In this document: positions 30,896 through 46,649 of the stretch, piece after piece | Layout: the number at the start of each line of letters is the position of its first letter | Numbering within the stretch: the first letter of the stretch is position 1 | Origin: Amaurobius ferox | Taxonomy: Eukaryota > Arthropoda > Arachnida > Araneae > Amaurobiidae | Length of the DNA: 64,000 bases | Direction: 5' to 3' | Assembly (NCBI GenBank): GCA_951213105.1 | Contig: OX578137.1 | Coordinates: 73,714,604-73,778,603, forward strand | Notes under the pieces: model-generated | The model's database searches: none | The model's input: the letters and a program-made list of their open reading frames with translations, nothing else | What the model was told of the DNA's origin: nothing | Position numbers and translations under genes: made by a program

Positions 30896-32285
30896 TAAGT
30901 GCACTGTCTTTAGTTCCTACGAAATATGCCCTTAGAAGAGGGTATACTCGTACTAAACACATAAAACACGTTTATACACTATAAATTCATTTTTTAATAT
31001 TTTACTTTTAATATGTTGCAAAACAAAATTTTAAAACATTCTCTTCCCACTATAATCAAATGCAAATAAATAAATAAAAATAAATGAAACTTTTAATTTG
31101 TCAGAATTACATATTGTACTATAAAGGGAAAATATGAGAAAAACATTTGCCTACTGTCACAGTAAAATAAAATCATATCTTGTAAATTTTACGAACTAGC
31201 AGATCACACATTGCCGATGTAAAATCTTCTCAAATAAGCTAAGACCTTAATAGGCTACATCCAGCAATCTCTCTTATTGTTAGAGTGAGTATTTTCCTAA
31301 TTTGTGGTGTCTCAATAGCCAGGATCTTGGCCACATCCTTCTTGGTTTTCATTTTTCCTTCTTAAGTAAGAATAATCCTAGCGTAATTATGCCAAGTCAT
31401 ATTTTTTTACTTGTGGCTTATATCAATTTATTTATAATTAATTGGTCTTAAACAAGGATCTAAAATTGATAAAGGCTGGCTTGAACAACTGATAAAAATG
31501 GCTGAAAACAACTAGATACACACCCCCGGCTGTAATCAGAAACCTTAACCGCGATGTTCCAAAATACACAAATGCATTTTTTCTCACCACAAGGCGATAA
31601 ACATACCACTTTTACAACCCGCAGTTTATCACAACTTCTTCAAATAGTCGCCGGTATATTGGAGATAATTTTGGCGGAATATTGAAGATAATTTTACCGG
31701 AATATTGTAGAAAAATTTGTTTCCACTATTTAGTTGTTCCAAAAGTTCCTGAATGTGATATGTCCTTTAAAGATCTTCCCGTTTCGTGTGTGTTCTTTCA
31801 CTCCCTCCTGAGACTCCTCCTCACATCTTGGATTGCATTGATGCCACAGTAAAACAGCTAGTTGGCCGACTTTTGTGATATGGGCTTTTGAACTTGGTCT
31901 AAGTAGTTCCTTCACCAAGAGGATTAGTAACAACAACAAAAACAATGCCCCTGGATCAGATGGATGAGTCGGTAATCTGACAGGAACTAATCTACCCCTT
32001 ACAGACATTTAAATCTATAACTGTAACTTCTGTGGGTAGTCTGTCTATCTTATTCAGTATGTTGACTATATGAACTAGTAAATTGTTTAAAAAAGCATAT
32101 CGAACCTTATCTCTCTATTTATAATATGCAACCCATACTTTCATATTCGTCATCCAATTATCCAATGCTTCATATGTAGAGAGTAGTGTACGTTAAGTTC
32201 TGGTTAAACTATTCTTCATGTACATGTATATAAAATACAAATATGACACATAAAATAATAGGTTTAATTACCATAATAATAATAA
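30896..32285. other. AT-rich spacer with one GC-richer patch; no gene
   Basis: The patch at 31730-32008 holds an open frame on the minus strand and an AACAACAACAAAAACAA run at 31929 followed by ATGGATGAGTCGG, a word also seen at 58318. It may be a worn piece of the (CAA)n-tailed SINE or its LINE partner. No protein motif was recognised. Confidence 0.4.
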
Positions 32286-32289
32286 AAAT

Positions 32290-32970
32290 AGTGTCGCACG
32301 ACATGTTGACATTTCGAAGACAAATGTCAGTCAAGTTAATATGCGCTTTAAAAGCAGCGCATAAGTAAATAATGCATTTACGAGAACCAGTGGGAACTCA
32401 TACATATATAAACAGCGTACTTCCCCTCCATCACCAAGAACAAATCAAGAGGTTATATGGCATAACAGGGGGAATGAAAAAGTGTGTTCCCACAGAGAGT
32501 CTGAGAAGCATCAGATATTCGATGTTTAGCCAGAATTCAGTAAACAGGTAAAAAGCTCCAACTCCTTTCCTTATTTCACGAGAGTGCTTCGAAATACTGC
32601 GATGGCATCACGATGCGCACCATGTCGTACTTAAACGAAATTGTGCCAGCAATAATCAAAAGTTGATTAATCACTGATAGTAACAGTATTTAGCACAGAT
32701 GCACTGTCATCATAATAAATGCTGAAAGATATCAGCGTGTTCGATGAAAATGTTATAAGTCTGAAAGTGAAGAACTGCATATGAGTCATCCGGCACTGCC
32801 ACTTCAATCTCAGTGTCCACTGCATCAAATACAAGTGTGTTAATTAGGCTGTGCAAAATGTAATATGCATATCAGTAATATGCATTTTTCTATACCGTTC
32901 ACCGTGATAGTTAGATGTATGACAGCATTGTGATTTGAGGATTTACACCCATACTATGCAAACCGGAGTA
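32290..32970. repeat. ~680-bp segment, second copy of 25880-26570
   Basis: It matches the Tc1-associated segment in order (AGCGCATAAGTAAATAATGC, CCTCCATCACCAAGAACAA, ACAGGGGGAATGA, TCGTACTTAAACGAAA, GTGTCCACTGCATC, GTATGACAGCATTGTGA). No transposase remnant or TA-flanked terminus was seen next to it, so this copy is either a fragment or an independent repeat. Confidence 0.7.
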
Positions 32971-33129
32971 ACCCTTTATTTATCTCATGTTAAACTCTGT
33001 CAAGGAGCGAACTTGCAAAATAGAGATCGCAATAATCATTAATCGAGTGAGAACTCTAGCCTGAATAAATAATACTTGCTTTACTAGAAGATAACCTATA
33101 AATGTATAATTGTATTTTACGACTTAATC

Positions 33130-37260
<4,131 letters not shown>

Positions 37261-37584
37261 ACACTAGTCGAGATCTGTCTTTCAGACAAAGTACTGAGCT
37301 TTATGGCTATCCAAAGCTTAGCTTTCTCACTACAGAAGGCGCGCACAAACATACAGATGGTCAGACTATTACTTTATTGTGTAAAATAACTGTAGTTTCC
37401 TACACATAGATACAAAAAGCTTTCTAGTAGCTTGAATGTGGCGTAACAGTTGAATTATTTTAGTTGAATTATCTGGATAATAATTGTTTAACGTTTTTGT
37501 GTCTTTCCAGACTTCTGTAAAGCCGCTCATCCCTACCCGGATACCAAAAGAACTGAGACTTTGCACACTTAAAGAATCAAACAC

Positions 37585-38080
37585 AGTCAAGAACCTAACG
37601 GAGACGGATTTTTATTTTTCCCTACGGGAGTGAAAAACTGGGGAGAGGGTGACAGGTATTTCCAAGCCCTCCAGAAACTTCAGAGATGACTTAGAGCGCT
37701 GGATATTTGTATGCTTACAATATCAACCTGGAACAATTAATGGAAACCTAACGGAGCTAGATTTTCGAATTCCTCTCTTTTTGGCGAAAAATGTGAGATA
37801 GGTTTTTAAACACTTCGCAGATCATCCAGAAGACCAGGAGGACTTAATTAACTGAATCTTTGCACATTTATAGTATCGGTCAGGGGCAGAACCTAACGAA
37901 ACAGAAAGTTTTATTTCCTCTGGGGAGGAGTAGGTCGGAGAAAATGTTGTTTTTCCTATTTTTCGAAAAGGCTTTCCAAGCACCTCAGAAGTCCTGATGA
38001 CTTAAAAGACTGTGTATTTACATACTTACAGTATCAACCATTAGACAGAACCTAATGGTACCGGATTTTTGATTAAGATA
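37585..38080. repeat. Diverged ~150-bp tandem repeat, about 3.2 copies
   Basis: The landmark AACCTAACGGAGNNNGATTTT starts units at about 37591, 37744, 37889 and 38048 (last as AACCTAATGGTACCGGATTT). Within units the order is a CCTCTNGGGAGGAG- or CCCTACGGGAGTG-like run, a GGTATTTCCAAGCNCCTCAGAA run, GATGACTTAN, and a TACTTACAGTATCAACC run. The units differ by many substitutions, so this is an old array. No coding potential was recognised. Confidence 0.8.
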
Positions 38081-39212
38081 TATATTATGTATGCTAAGAG
38101 CTGTATATTGTTAAACAAAATAAAAGTCATTAAAAAGAATTGCAACTTCATTTTTAAGAGCATTAGTTTACTTGTCTTTGACAAGCTTAAAGACAATTTT
38201 AATGTTAAGTATTTACTAAATTAGTTTAAAAGGCATTATTATATACTTGGTAATACAATTTATTAATTTATTGAGTTGAAGATTTTTGTTAACCAGAAAT
38301 ATTTATTAAATTCCCAAATTTTCTACTAGTATGGGTAAGTAAAATTAATGTGCATAATGGAATAATTGTATTCTGCCGAGAGTATTCGAAGCAAACAAAC
38401 AAATCTTTTCAAATGAAACTCGCTATATTTTACAAACATGCTTAGTTTCATAATATGCTTTGAAAACACCATAATGGTTAACAAATTTTCAGAGAAATTT
38501 TAGGCAATTGCATACAGCTTTACACTAAATTTGGTTGCACAGTTTCAAACACATGATTTAATATTTGAATTGTAATAAACAACTGCAGTTTATAACAGTT
38601 AGAATGAAAAATTATGTGCTATATAATTTCTTCAATGAAATAACATTTTTTAAAAGTGTTATATAAGTTTCGAGTCTGCTATCATTTTATCTTTTTATCA
38701 TTCTGTTACCTATAAGGCTGTCAATAACCTTTCCCGTTTCAAGTCTATGTGCAGCTCTAAACTTCTCGATAAAATTCATTCTCCTTCTCTTAAAGACTAA
38801 AGTCTTGTCTTGATTCGTTAGTGTAATTATCACATTCCTTGATAATGCAGTCTTGGTTATGCTGGTCAAACGAAAATAGATTATAATTTCGTATAAATTT
38901 GCACTTAAGCCATGCTTCTAAACAAGAGGTTTTTAAGCTGCAATTTCTGAACATTCCTAGGACAATCGTATTTTTAATTTTTCAGAAGCAAATATCATTT
39001 CAACTGCTAATTCCATTGAATCTGACTTTCTTGAAATAAATGACTTTGAATCTGGCTTTCTTGAAATAATAGCTTGAAAATTTAGCGCATACACCAAATG
39101 TCAACCCTTTATCAAATTTAAAGTGAGCGTTTCTCATTTGTTCAGCTAATCGTTTATTTCAGTGCGCGGGACCCCCTAGAGTAACAAATATTGAAAATTT
39201 GAAATTGCACAC
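38081..39212. other. AT-rich spacer, nothing recognised
   Basis: No gene, RNA or repeat was identified, apart from a short duplication of TTGAATCTGGCTTTCTTGAA-like wording near 39017-39072. Confidence 0.45.
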
Positions 39213-39625
39213 TTTCTTCCTTTATGCCAACGGCCCTACCGTGCTGAAAACACCGGTTCTCGTTAGATCACCGAAGTCAAGCAGCATCGGGAGCGGTTAA
39301 TACTTGGGTGGGTGACCACCTGGGAACACCGCGTGCTGTTGGCACATTTCGGACGCGGTAGCTCGGTGGTTTGCGCGCTGGATTTGCACGCAGCCACAAC
39401 TGCCGCCGTGTTCATGCGGGGTACGATCACGTTAAACACGTACATCCGTAAGCCCTTCCGAGAGGTTGGTGATAGGGGAAGGAGGGTACGGTCCCTGTGG
39501 ATGCCTCCCCTACTGGGTTCCGGTCTAAATTGGGTGGCACTTCTCGACCGTCCAAACGGTTACCTTACACTTTTCTGGTAGGTCCGACGGTCTGGGTCTC
39601 AACAACAACAACAATTTCTTCCTTT
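39213..39625 (+). mobile_element. Composite SINE: 5S rRNA head + tRNA-like segment + body, with 11-bp target duplication
   Basis: TTTCTTCCTTT occurs at 39213-39223 and 39615-39625, bounding the whole unit. Inside, in order, are a full 5S rRNA sequence (39226-39343), a short link, a tRNA-like segment starting GGACGCGGTAGCTCGGTGGT at 39351, and the SINE body (GCCGCCGTGTTCATGCGG, GAGAGGTTGGTGATAGGGGA, CTAAATTGGGTGGCACTTCT). It ends GGTCTGGGTCTCAACAACAA in a (CAA)n tail. The body is the same as the SINE at 44930-45216, which has no 5S part. The tRNA-like part here lacks the B box present at 44930, by a deletion of about 30 bases, so the 5S internal promoter has apparently taken over. The target duplication shows the chimera moved as one unit. 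Confidence 0.93.
39226..39343 (+). rRNA. 5S rRNA sequence (118 nt) forming the head of a SINE
   Basis: The sequence begins GCCAACGGCCCTACCGTGCT and ends CACCGCGTGCTGTTGGC, so the terminal helix (GCCAACGGC against GCTGTTGGC) is intact. The internal promoter elements are recognisable: the A block in GAAGTCAAGCAGC, the intermediate TCGGG, and the C block TGGGTGGGTGACCACCTGGG. It reads as a normal metazoan 5S rRNA with a few changes, for example GTTAGATCACC where GTCCGATCACC is usual. No T-run terminator follows directly; transcription would continue into the SINE body. It is therefore annotated as 5S-derived and not as a functional 5S gene. Confidence 0.9.
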
Positions 39626-41530
39626 CAAATAGTTTACATATACACTAATTTTGAAATATCTCTCTCATTGCAAAGTATATTTTTCTATCATTTCACTTTT
39701 CGAAAGTTTTTGTGTGGAGCACGCCGGCTACAGAACATTTTCAAAAAATTCGATTTTTCCAGGGGTTTTATAGAACGATCGACCAGTGCACCAAATTGCC
39801 AGTCTCTATCTATTCGGGAAGTGCCTGAAAAAAGCATGACAGACGGACTGACAGACAGACAGATGAACACTTGGCAATTAGAATATATAAATATTTTCAT
39901 ACAATTTCTATAACTATGATAATATGCCTTTTATCTCTATATCTTATACAAAGTAAGAAGATAGTACTATATTTTTTATCTGAAGCTTACAAGCTTTTAT
40001 ATTGCCGAAAGGCTCTCTGTAGTAATATTTTAAAGAAGGCAATAACTTGGAAACATAGCTGATATTAAAAACCTAAAGTCCAGATATGTATTAAAATTTG
40101 TAGTTTTGTTACCTTCAGGTTGACATTCTTCATAAGAAATATTTGGAATCATTTTTTAATAAAATAAAATGAGAACATTTTTAATAAATCGTACTTCTAG
40201 TTGCATTTCTGTTGAGTATTTTGTCTTTTTATTGAATTTTGCCAATAATTTTCAGTCTTATGCAATTTTTCGTATTGCTGAAACTAGGATTTTAACCTTA
40301 CTTTAAAAATATCTGATGTAGTATGCTTAACGAAAAATCTATAGCATTTTTCAAGTAAATCAAATATTATATTTATATTTAATATTTTGGTTACATGGAC
40401 ATTACATTTTGTAATAAAAATTGAATATTTCATTTTTTAGTGATATAATTTAGAAATAATGCCGTTATGGCACTGTGCAGTGATGCTGGTAATAACATTA
40501 ATATTTTGTGCGCAAGTAAAACTGGTGAATAAAAACATATTGGTCCGTTTCTGAACAAATTCAGAATAATTGGAAATTTGTTCAACATGCGACAAAATAA
40601 AGGTCTTTAAATAGCAGAAAATATATGCCTGTGCATTTTTACTCTGTTTCAACAATCGGTTACGCTCAATACGAAAAAAATCTCTTGTGGGCAACACACA
40701 ACTTTATCTACGCACTCAAACTCGTTTTGTCTTTCATAATTCAGTAAATTGAATCAAATTGGACCAAATAACATGGATACTTATTTGATATTATGCCACA
40801 TTTGCTGTTTTAATAAGTATTTTTTTCATTTGTCAACATAATGCATTTTGAAACGTCGCCAAGCAAAATTCGAAAGCAAAACCTCAAATGTCCAGAAAAC
40901 AGTTCGTATTAGAATAACGCGACTGGATTTATTTATTTTGTCATTTAATGTTATGTATAAAACAAGCATTTAATTAATACATTTCATAATATTTAGTCTT
41001 GAATTTCAGAATTTCATAAAATTTTCGGGTCGTTTTGCAAAAAAGGACCAGAATTAGTCAATTCGTCTTCTAAAGTGTTCGAATCATGTAGGTAGATCCG
41101 TCAAAAAATCGAGTTATTGATTGAGATTTTTGACTCTATTCCAGTACTGTTCTTATATATTACCGGATTACCATATGAAAAGAAATATACGAATTGGAAA
41201 AATATTTGCCGAAAATAAAACAAATGTCTTAAAAGATAATAAATATTAATAATTGAAGATCTTCTGTCACATGAACGCAGTATACTCGATCCCGTTGCTA
41301 AGCAGCATGGCATAGTTTTATTCAAAAAAGATTTTAGAAATTAAATCGTTTGCTCAATGCTATTCTCATGGAAACGTATTTGAGCTATCCTTCACACTAG
41401 AAGATAAATGGTGTTAGTTGAAGTGGAATAGAGGATAAGTATACTTAAGTCAATTAAAATTTACGAATTTTTATACGGAATAAATGAACAGATATACAGA
41501 TAGACTTTCTCTATCGATCTCTCTCTAGTT
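39626..41530. other. AT-rich spacer with an LG fragment and a worn LINE-like end; no gene
   Basis: Near 39790-39870 a TTGCCAGTCTCTATCTATTC stretch followed by GACGGACTGACAGACAGACA resembles the 3' region of an arthropod non-LTR element. At 41180-41385 an LG fragment is visible (GTTGCTAAGCAGCATGGCAT and CAATGCTATTCTCATGGAAA, compare 22265 and 22325). The remainder is featureless. Confidence 0.5.
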
Positions 41531-41572
<42 letters not shown>

Positions 41573-41800
41573 TAAAACCTGTAAAGTTGGACACCTCTAT
41601 ATGTTGGACACCTGTCTATCTTGGACACAATTCCCTGGAACGGAATGCATTCCTATGTTTTAACATGTATATAATACTGTCTAACTTGGACACCTGTCTA
41701 TCTTGGAAGTTGGACACTCTTTACATTGCTAAGTTGGACAAGTTCCTTAAAATTGGCATTTGCATAAAGGAAGTAACCTACCACTTTTGACCTTCCTTAT

Positions 41801-41920
41801 CTATCCCTAGGGGTTATCTTTTGTTGTTGATCCCCAGACTCTATCCCTAGGGATGATCTTTTGTTGTTGATCCCCAGACTCTATCCCTAGGGATGATCTT
41901 TTGTTGTTGATCCCCAGAAG
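41801..41920. repeat. 40-bp tandem repeat, 3 copies, in the Tigger 5' region
   Basis: CTATCCCTAGGGATGATCTT recurs at 41801, 41841 and 41881, each followed by TTGTTGTTGATCCCCAGA. The first unit has GGGTTATC in place of GGATGATC. It lies between the left terminus and the transposase start. Confidence 0.95.
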
Positions 41921-42229
41921 TATTCCTTTGTTGTTATCACTTTCAGGAAGCTCTTATCTGCTCACATTTCTTTCTTATTGTTGCTAAAGGGCTGTCCCTC
42001 CCCACCATTCCACAGCCCACAACCTTTTTGTTATCAGTTTGTTACACACACACAACAACACACTTGAAGAATGGACATCTGCTTCCCTACCCCATCTTTG
42101 CTTTGTCCAATTAGATTTCTGCATCCTCTGAATAAAAAGGTTTCTCTACCCTCAAAATTCACATTTGTTTCTTAGTGCATTCTGGAAATGTGACTGTGAT
42201 TTTAGTGACGTGCACATTAGTTTTTAATA

Positions 42230-43771
42230 ATGAGCAAACGTAAATTAGTTGAGTTAACTATTGAAAAGAAAAAAATAATTCTTGATCGCCTAGACAAAGG
42301 TGACAACTGCAGAAAGTTGGCAGAGGAGTTCGGCATATCAAAATCTACTGTTTCCAATATAAACAATAAGAGATCTGATATCATACATGCATGGGAACTG
42401 AACTGCTCAGGAACAAGAAAAAGAATCTGTAGAACCCAACATGATGACCTAAATGAAAAAGTGCGTCAATTTTTTCTATGTTGTCGTGGCATGAACATCC
42501 CTATAAGTGGCCCACTTCTTCAGGAAAAGGCTAAAGAAATCGCTTCAGAGTTGAAAATGGAGTCATTTTTTGCAAGTAACGGATGGTTAGAGTCCTTTCG
42601 GAAATGAAACAATATCAGTTTCAAAGTTCTTTGCGGTGAATCAGCTGATGCTAACATCCACGTTGCAGAAGACTGGAAAAGTAAACTTTCAAATCTAACA
42701 TTGGAGTATGGCGACGAAAACATTTTTAATGCTGATGAAACTGGCCTTTTTTATCGGTTGTTGCCTACACGTTCATTGGTGAAAAAAGGTGAAACATGCA
42801 GAGGTGGGCAAAAGTCTAAAGAGAGGATCACAGTCTTGTTGTGCTGCAGCGCTCGAGGAGAAAAGTTGAAGCCTTTGGTAATAGGAAAGGCAGCCTACCC
42901 TAGAGCATTTAAGAGCAGCAATGTGAAAATAAACAACCTTCCTGTAATATGGCAGTATAACAAGAAAGCCTGGATGACTACCGCAATATTTTCAGGTTGG
43001 TTGACTGAGATCAATAAAAAAATGAAGCATGCAAACAGAAAAATTTTGTTATTCATTGACAATGCAACATATCATGTCGACTTGAAGTTGTCAAACATTA
43101 CAATACAATTTTTGCCTCCTAATTTAACTAGTGAAGTGCAGCCATTAGACAAAGGGATTATTCAAGCAGTAAAGTTATTGTATAGGAAACAACTAATGCG
43201 GAAACTTATCCAGGCTGCAGAAAATTGTGAGAATGCGGCAAAATTTGTCAAACAGGTGACAGTCTTAGACGCAGTCCGATGGATTTATGAATCGTGGAAA
43301 AATGTATCAGAAAACACTATTGTTAAGTGTTTCAAGCATGCAGGATTTATATGTGATCTTAGCTCTTCCGAGGGTCAAGTGACAGACTGTTTCGAATTGG
43401 AGTCACTGGATGAAGAACTAAAGTGTCTTTCTGAAACGTCCAGAAAAGAGTTATCCGATGCTTGTCAAAATGTTGCATTTGATGACATTCTTGAAACCCA
43501 TGATACTGAATCTCCATGTGTTGCTACATTGAGCAAGAATGATTACGACAGCTTTTCTTCGGAGGAAGAGAAAAAAACAGATGTAGAAGAACTTCCTACA
43601 CACGAAAGTGCAATGCAGTGTGTCAAGAAATTAGAACTGTATGCTTTTATGCAAAATACGCCAGAACTCATTGAGGCCGTGTTTAATCTGCACAGTAAAA
43701 TAGAAAGACAATGTGAATCTGGAATCAGAAAAAAACAAACTCCTCTGACAGAGTATTTTTCTGAACAATAG
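42230..43771 (+). pseudogene. Tigger/pogo transposase, one nonsense codon from intact
   Basis: A single frame of 514 codons starts at ATG 42230 and ends with TAG at 43769-43771. It is broken only by TGA at 42605-42607 (codon 126), probably a CGA-to-TGA change since Arg is common there. Residues 1-60 form a CENP-B/psq-type helix-turn-helix (LDKGDNCRKLAEEFGISKST). Residues 70-135 form the Tc5/CENP-B second DNA-binding domain ending NGWLESFRK. The DDE catalytic domain has FNADETGLFYR (Asp169), LLFIDNATYH (Asp277) and EVQPLDKGII (Asp307). The 29-residue gap fits the DD29D signature of pogo/Tigger. The C-terminus is acidic (SSEEEKKTDVEELP). The length is normal for the family. The alternative that this is a domesticated host gene is unlikely given the intact element ends. 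Confidence 0.95.
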
Positions 43772-44103
43772 AAATGGATTACTACATCAATCTGACAGTA
43801 TGTGAGTAGCCGTTACATATTACGTATAAAATTATATATATAAGATTTCTTGCTTCACATTTTAAGTATGTACGCACATACATGAGTATTTTGTAACAGT
43901 AATTACAATATTTAATTAAAACCATTGGCTTATTAGTATTTTCTACATGTTAAAAATGAAGTCTTTTGATGTGCTTTATTGAAGGGGAAAAATGAAATTT
44001 CATCATACTGTCTATGTTGGACACCTGTCTAAGTTGGACGCTTTTAGGGGGAACCGTGAGTGTCCAACTTAAACAGGTTTAACTGTATATATATATATAT
44101 ATA

Positions 44104-44375
44104 AGTGAAATACAATCAAAGTCTATCAAGTTAAACAATAGCTTAATCGTTATTATTAGGCGCATATGCAGCTCTAAAAATCAAAGCAACATAAGATTTC
44201 AAATGAAGACATAATGACCCAAGATGCACAAAAGACCTATAAAGCTCAGACCGGTAACAGTGGGGTGTAAATCATATTTATCTCTGGACAAATTTGAATC
44301 TTTTGAATCTTTTAAAACCTACAACGAAAAAGATTAAATCATTTTGAACAGTAATAATAAAAAGCAGCTATGAGG
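44104..44375. other. AT-rich spacer between (TA)n and the RT relic
   Basis: No recognisable coding sequence. It may hold the eroded N-terminal coding part of the RT element that becomes readable at about 44380. Confidence 0.4.
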
Positions 44376-44379
44376 TCAT

Positions 44380-45480
44380 AGACAAACTGATAAAATTACC
44401 CTAAAATTGCATTTTAAGAGCTATGATTTTAAGGAGCATTTTAATAACATCGACTTACGTGATCTGTATGAAATTATGTTGGAAACGTATGAAGCATACG
44501 ATCAACATTTATCCATGGATTTCAATAACTATAAAAACCTTATCAAGTTTGTTCTATACGAAAATATACTATATGATGGAACCACCTTCTACCAACAGAT
44601 AAAAGATATACCCATGGGAGGAGGGTGTTCGTCTATGTTAGCCGACATCTATTTAAATAAATACGAAAGTGGCACGCACTGGCTAAACGAGATACATTTT
44701 TTCAGATTTGTGGATGATGTGTTGATTGGTAATCTAGAACACAAAGATCAAATTGATTTTGGATTATATCCCAATAATTTAGATCTCATTGAAACTTGCC
44801 AGAAAAACAAAAAAGTGGAATTCTTGGATATATGCATATACCATGATCATAATAACAAAATCAGTTTTAAAATGTATGAAAAAAGAAGATATTTCAATAA
44901 TACTACGAACTTCATTACAAGCTGGCACAGGGGCGCGGTAGCCCATTGGTTAGCGCGCTGGAGTTGCACTCGGTAGGCCCGGGTTCGATTCCAGCCACTG
45001 CCAAAACTGCCGCCGTGTTCATGCGGAGTACGATCACGTTAAACATGTGGGTCCGAAAGTCCTTCCGAGAGGTTGGTGGTAGGGGAAGGAGGGTACGGTC
45101 CCTGTGGATGCATCCCCCACTGGGTTCCGGTCTAAATTGGGTGGCACTTCCCGACCGTCCAAACAGTTACCTTACACCTTCCTGGTAGGTCGGACGGTCT
45201 GGGTTTCAACAACAATAAGCTGGCACACTAACCTGAGTGTAAGTGTAAAACGAAACTTAATCATTAACCACCTAACAAGATTTAAACGTTTAAATACATC
45301 CAAACGAGAACGAATTAAATGTGAAAAGCATTTGATAAAAGAAAATTGAGAACAACGCTTTTCAATTCGATTCCTGAAGTATTACTACGAAACTTCATAC
45401 AGGAGCTTTCATAAAGAAAATTATGCAAATTTCTATGATTTGTTGCCATGAACAGAATTACACAAAGGGATCTCAATGTA
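44380..45480 (+). pseudogene. Penelope-like (Naiad-type) reverse transcriptase, copy 1, 5'-truncated and SINE-interrupted
   Basis: The readable frame starts near DKLIKLP and HFKSYDFKEHFNNIDLRDLY, where the Asp of YDFKE is RT motif A. IPMGGGCSSMLADIYLNKYE is motif B and FRFVDDVLIG is motif C with both catalytic Asp. FGLYPNNLDLIETCQK and VEFLDICIYHD follow, matching the conserved YLDL segment of this RT group. At 44930-45216 a SINE splits the frame. The protein resumes at 45223 (TNLSVSVKRNLIINHLTRFK) and fades near FYDLLP at about 45445. The RT type is shared with 46650-48550, which has a CxC motif and supports a Naiad assignment. The endonuclease and CxC parts are missing here. Confidence 0.82.
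44930..45216 (+). mobile_element. tRNA-derived SINE with (CAA)n tail and 11-bp target duplication
   Basis: AAGCTGGCACA borders both sides (44919-44929 and 45217-45227). The head GGGGCGCGGTAGCCCATTGG has an A box in TAGCCCATTGGTTAGCG and a B box in GGGTTCGATTCC at about 44980. The body matches the composite SINE at 39351-39614 (GCCGCCGTGTTCATGCGG, TTCCGAGAGGTTGGTGGTAG, GGTTCCGGTCTAAATTGGGT), and the end is GGTCTGGGTTTCAACAACAA. It lies within a reverse transcriptase reading frame. Open frames within it (44946-45188, 45104-45349) are incidental. Confidence 0.96.

Positions 45481-46649
<1,169 letters not shown>

Larger units (their letters stand above)
41570..44085 (+). mobile_element. Tigger/pogo-type DNA transposon inserted in a (TA)n tract
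   Basis: The left end is CAGTAAAACCTGTAAAGTTG and the reverse complement of the right end is CAGTTAAACCTGTTTAAGTT, followed in both by GGACAC. TA borders at 41568-41569 and 44086-44087 continue into (TA)n on both sides. Subterminal GTTGGACACCTGTCTA words are repeated several times near both ends (41586-41735 and 44003-44070), plausible transposase binding sites. It contains a 40-bp triplicate 5' repeat and a transposase frame with a single stop. At 2516 bp it has the usual Tigger size, and its good preservation marks a fairly recent arrival. Confidence 0.96.

Noticed and set aside
31730..32008. Minus-strand open frame with a Leu-rich stretch
   Set aside because: The Leu run comes from a (CAA)-type repeat; no other support for coding.
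39226..39343. A functional 5S rRNA gene
   Set aside because: The target duplication encloses it together with the SINE body, and no T-run terminator follows; it is a SINE head.
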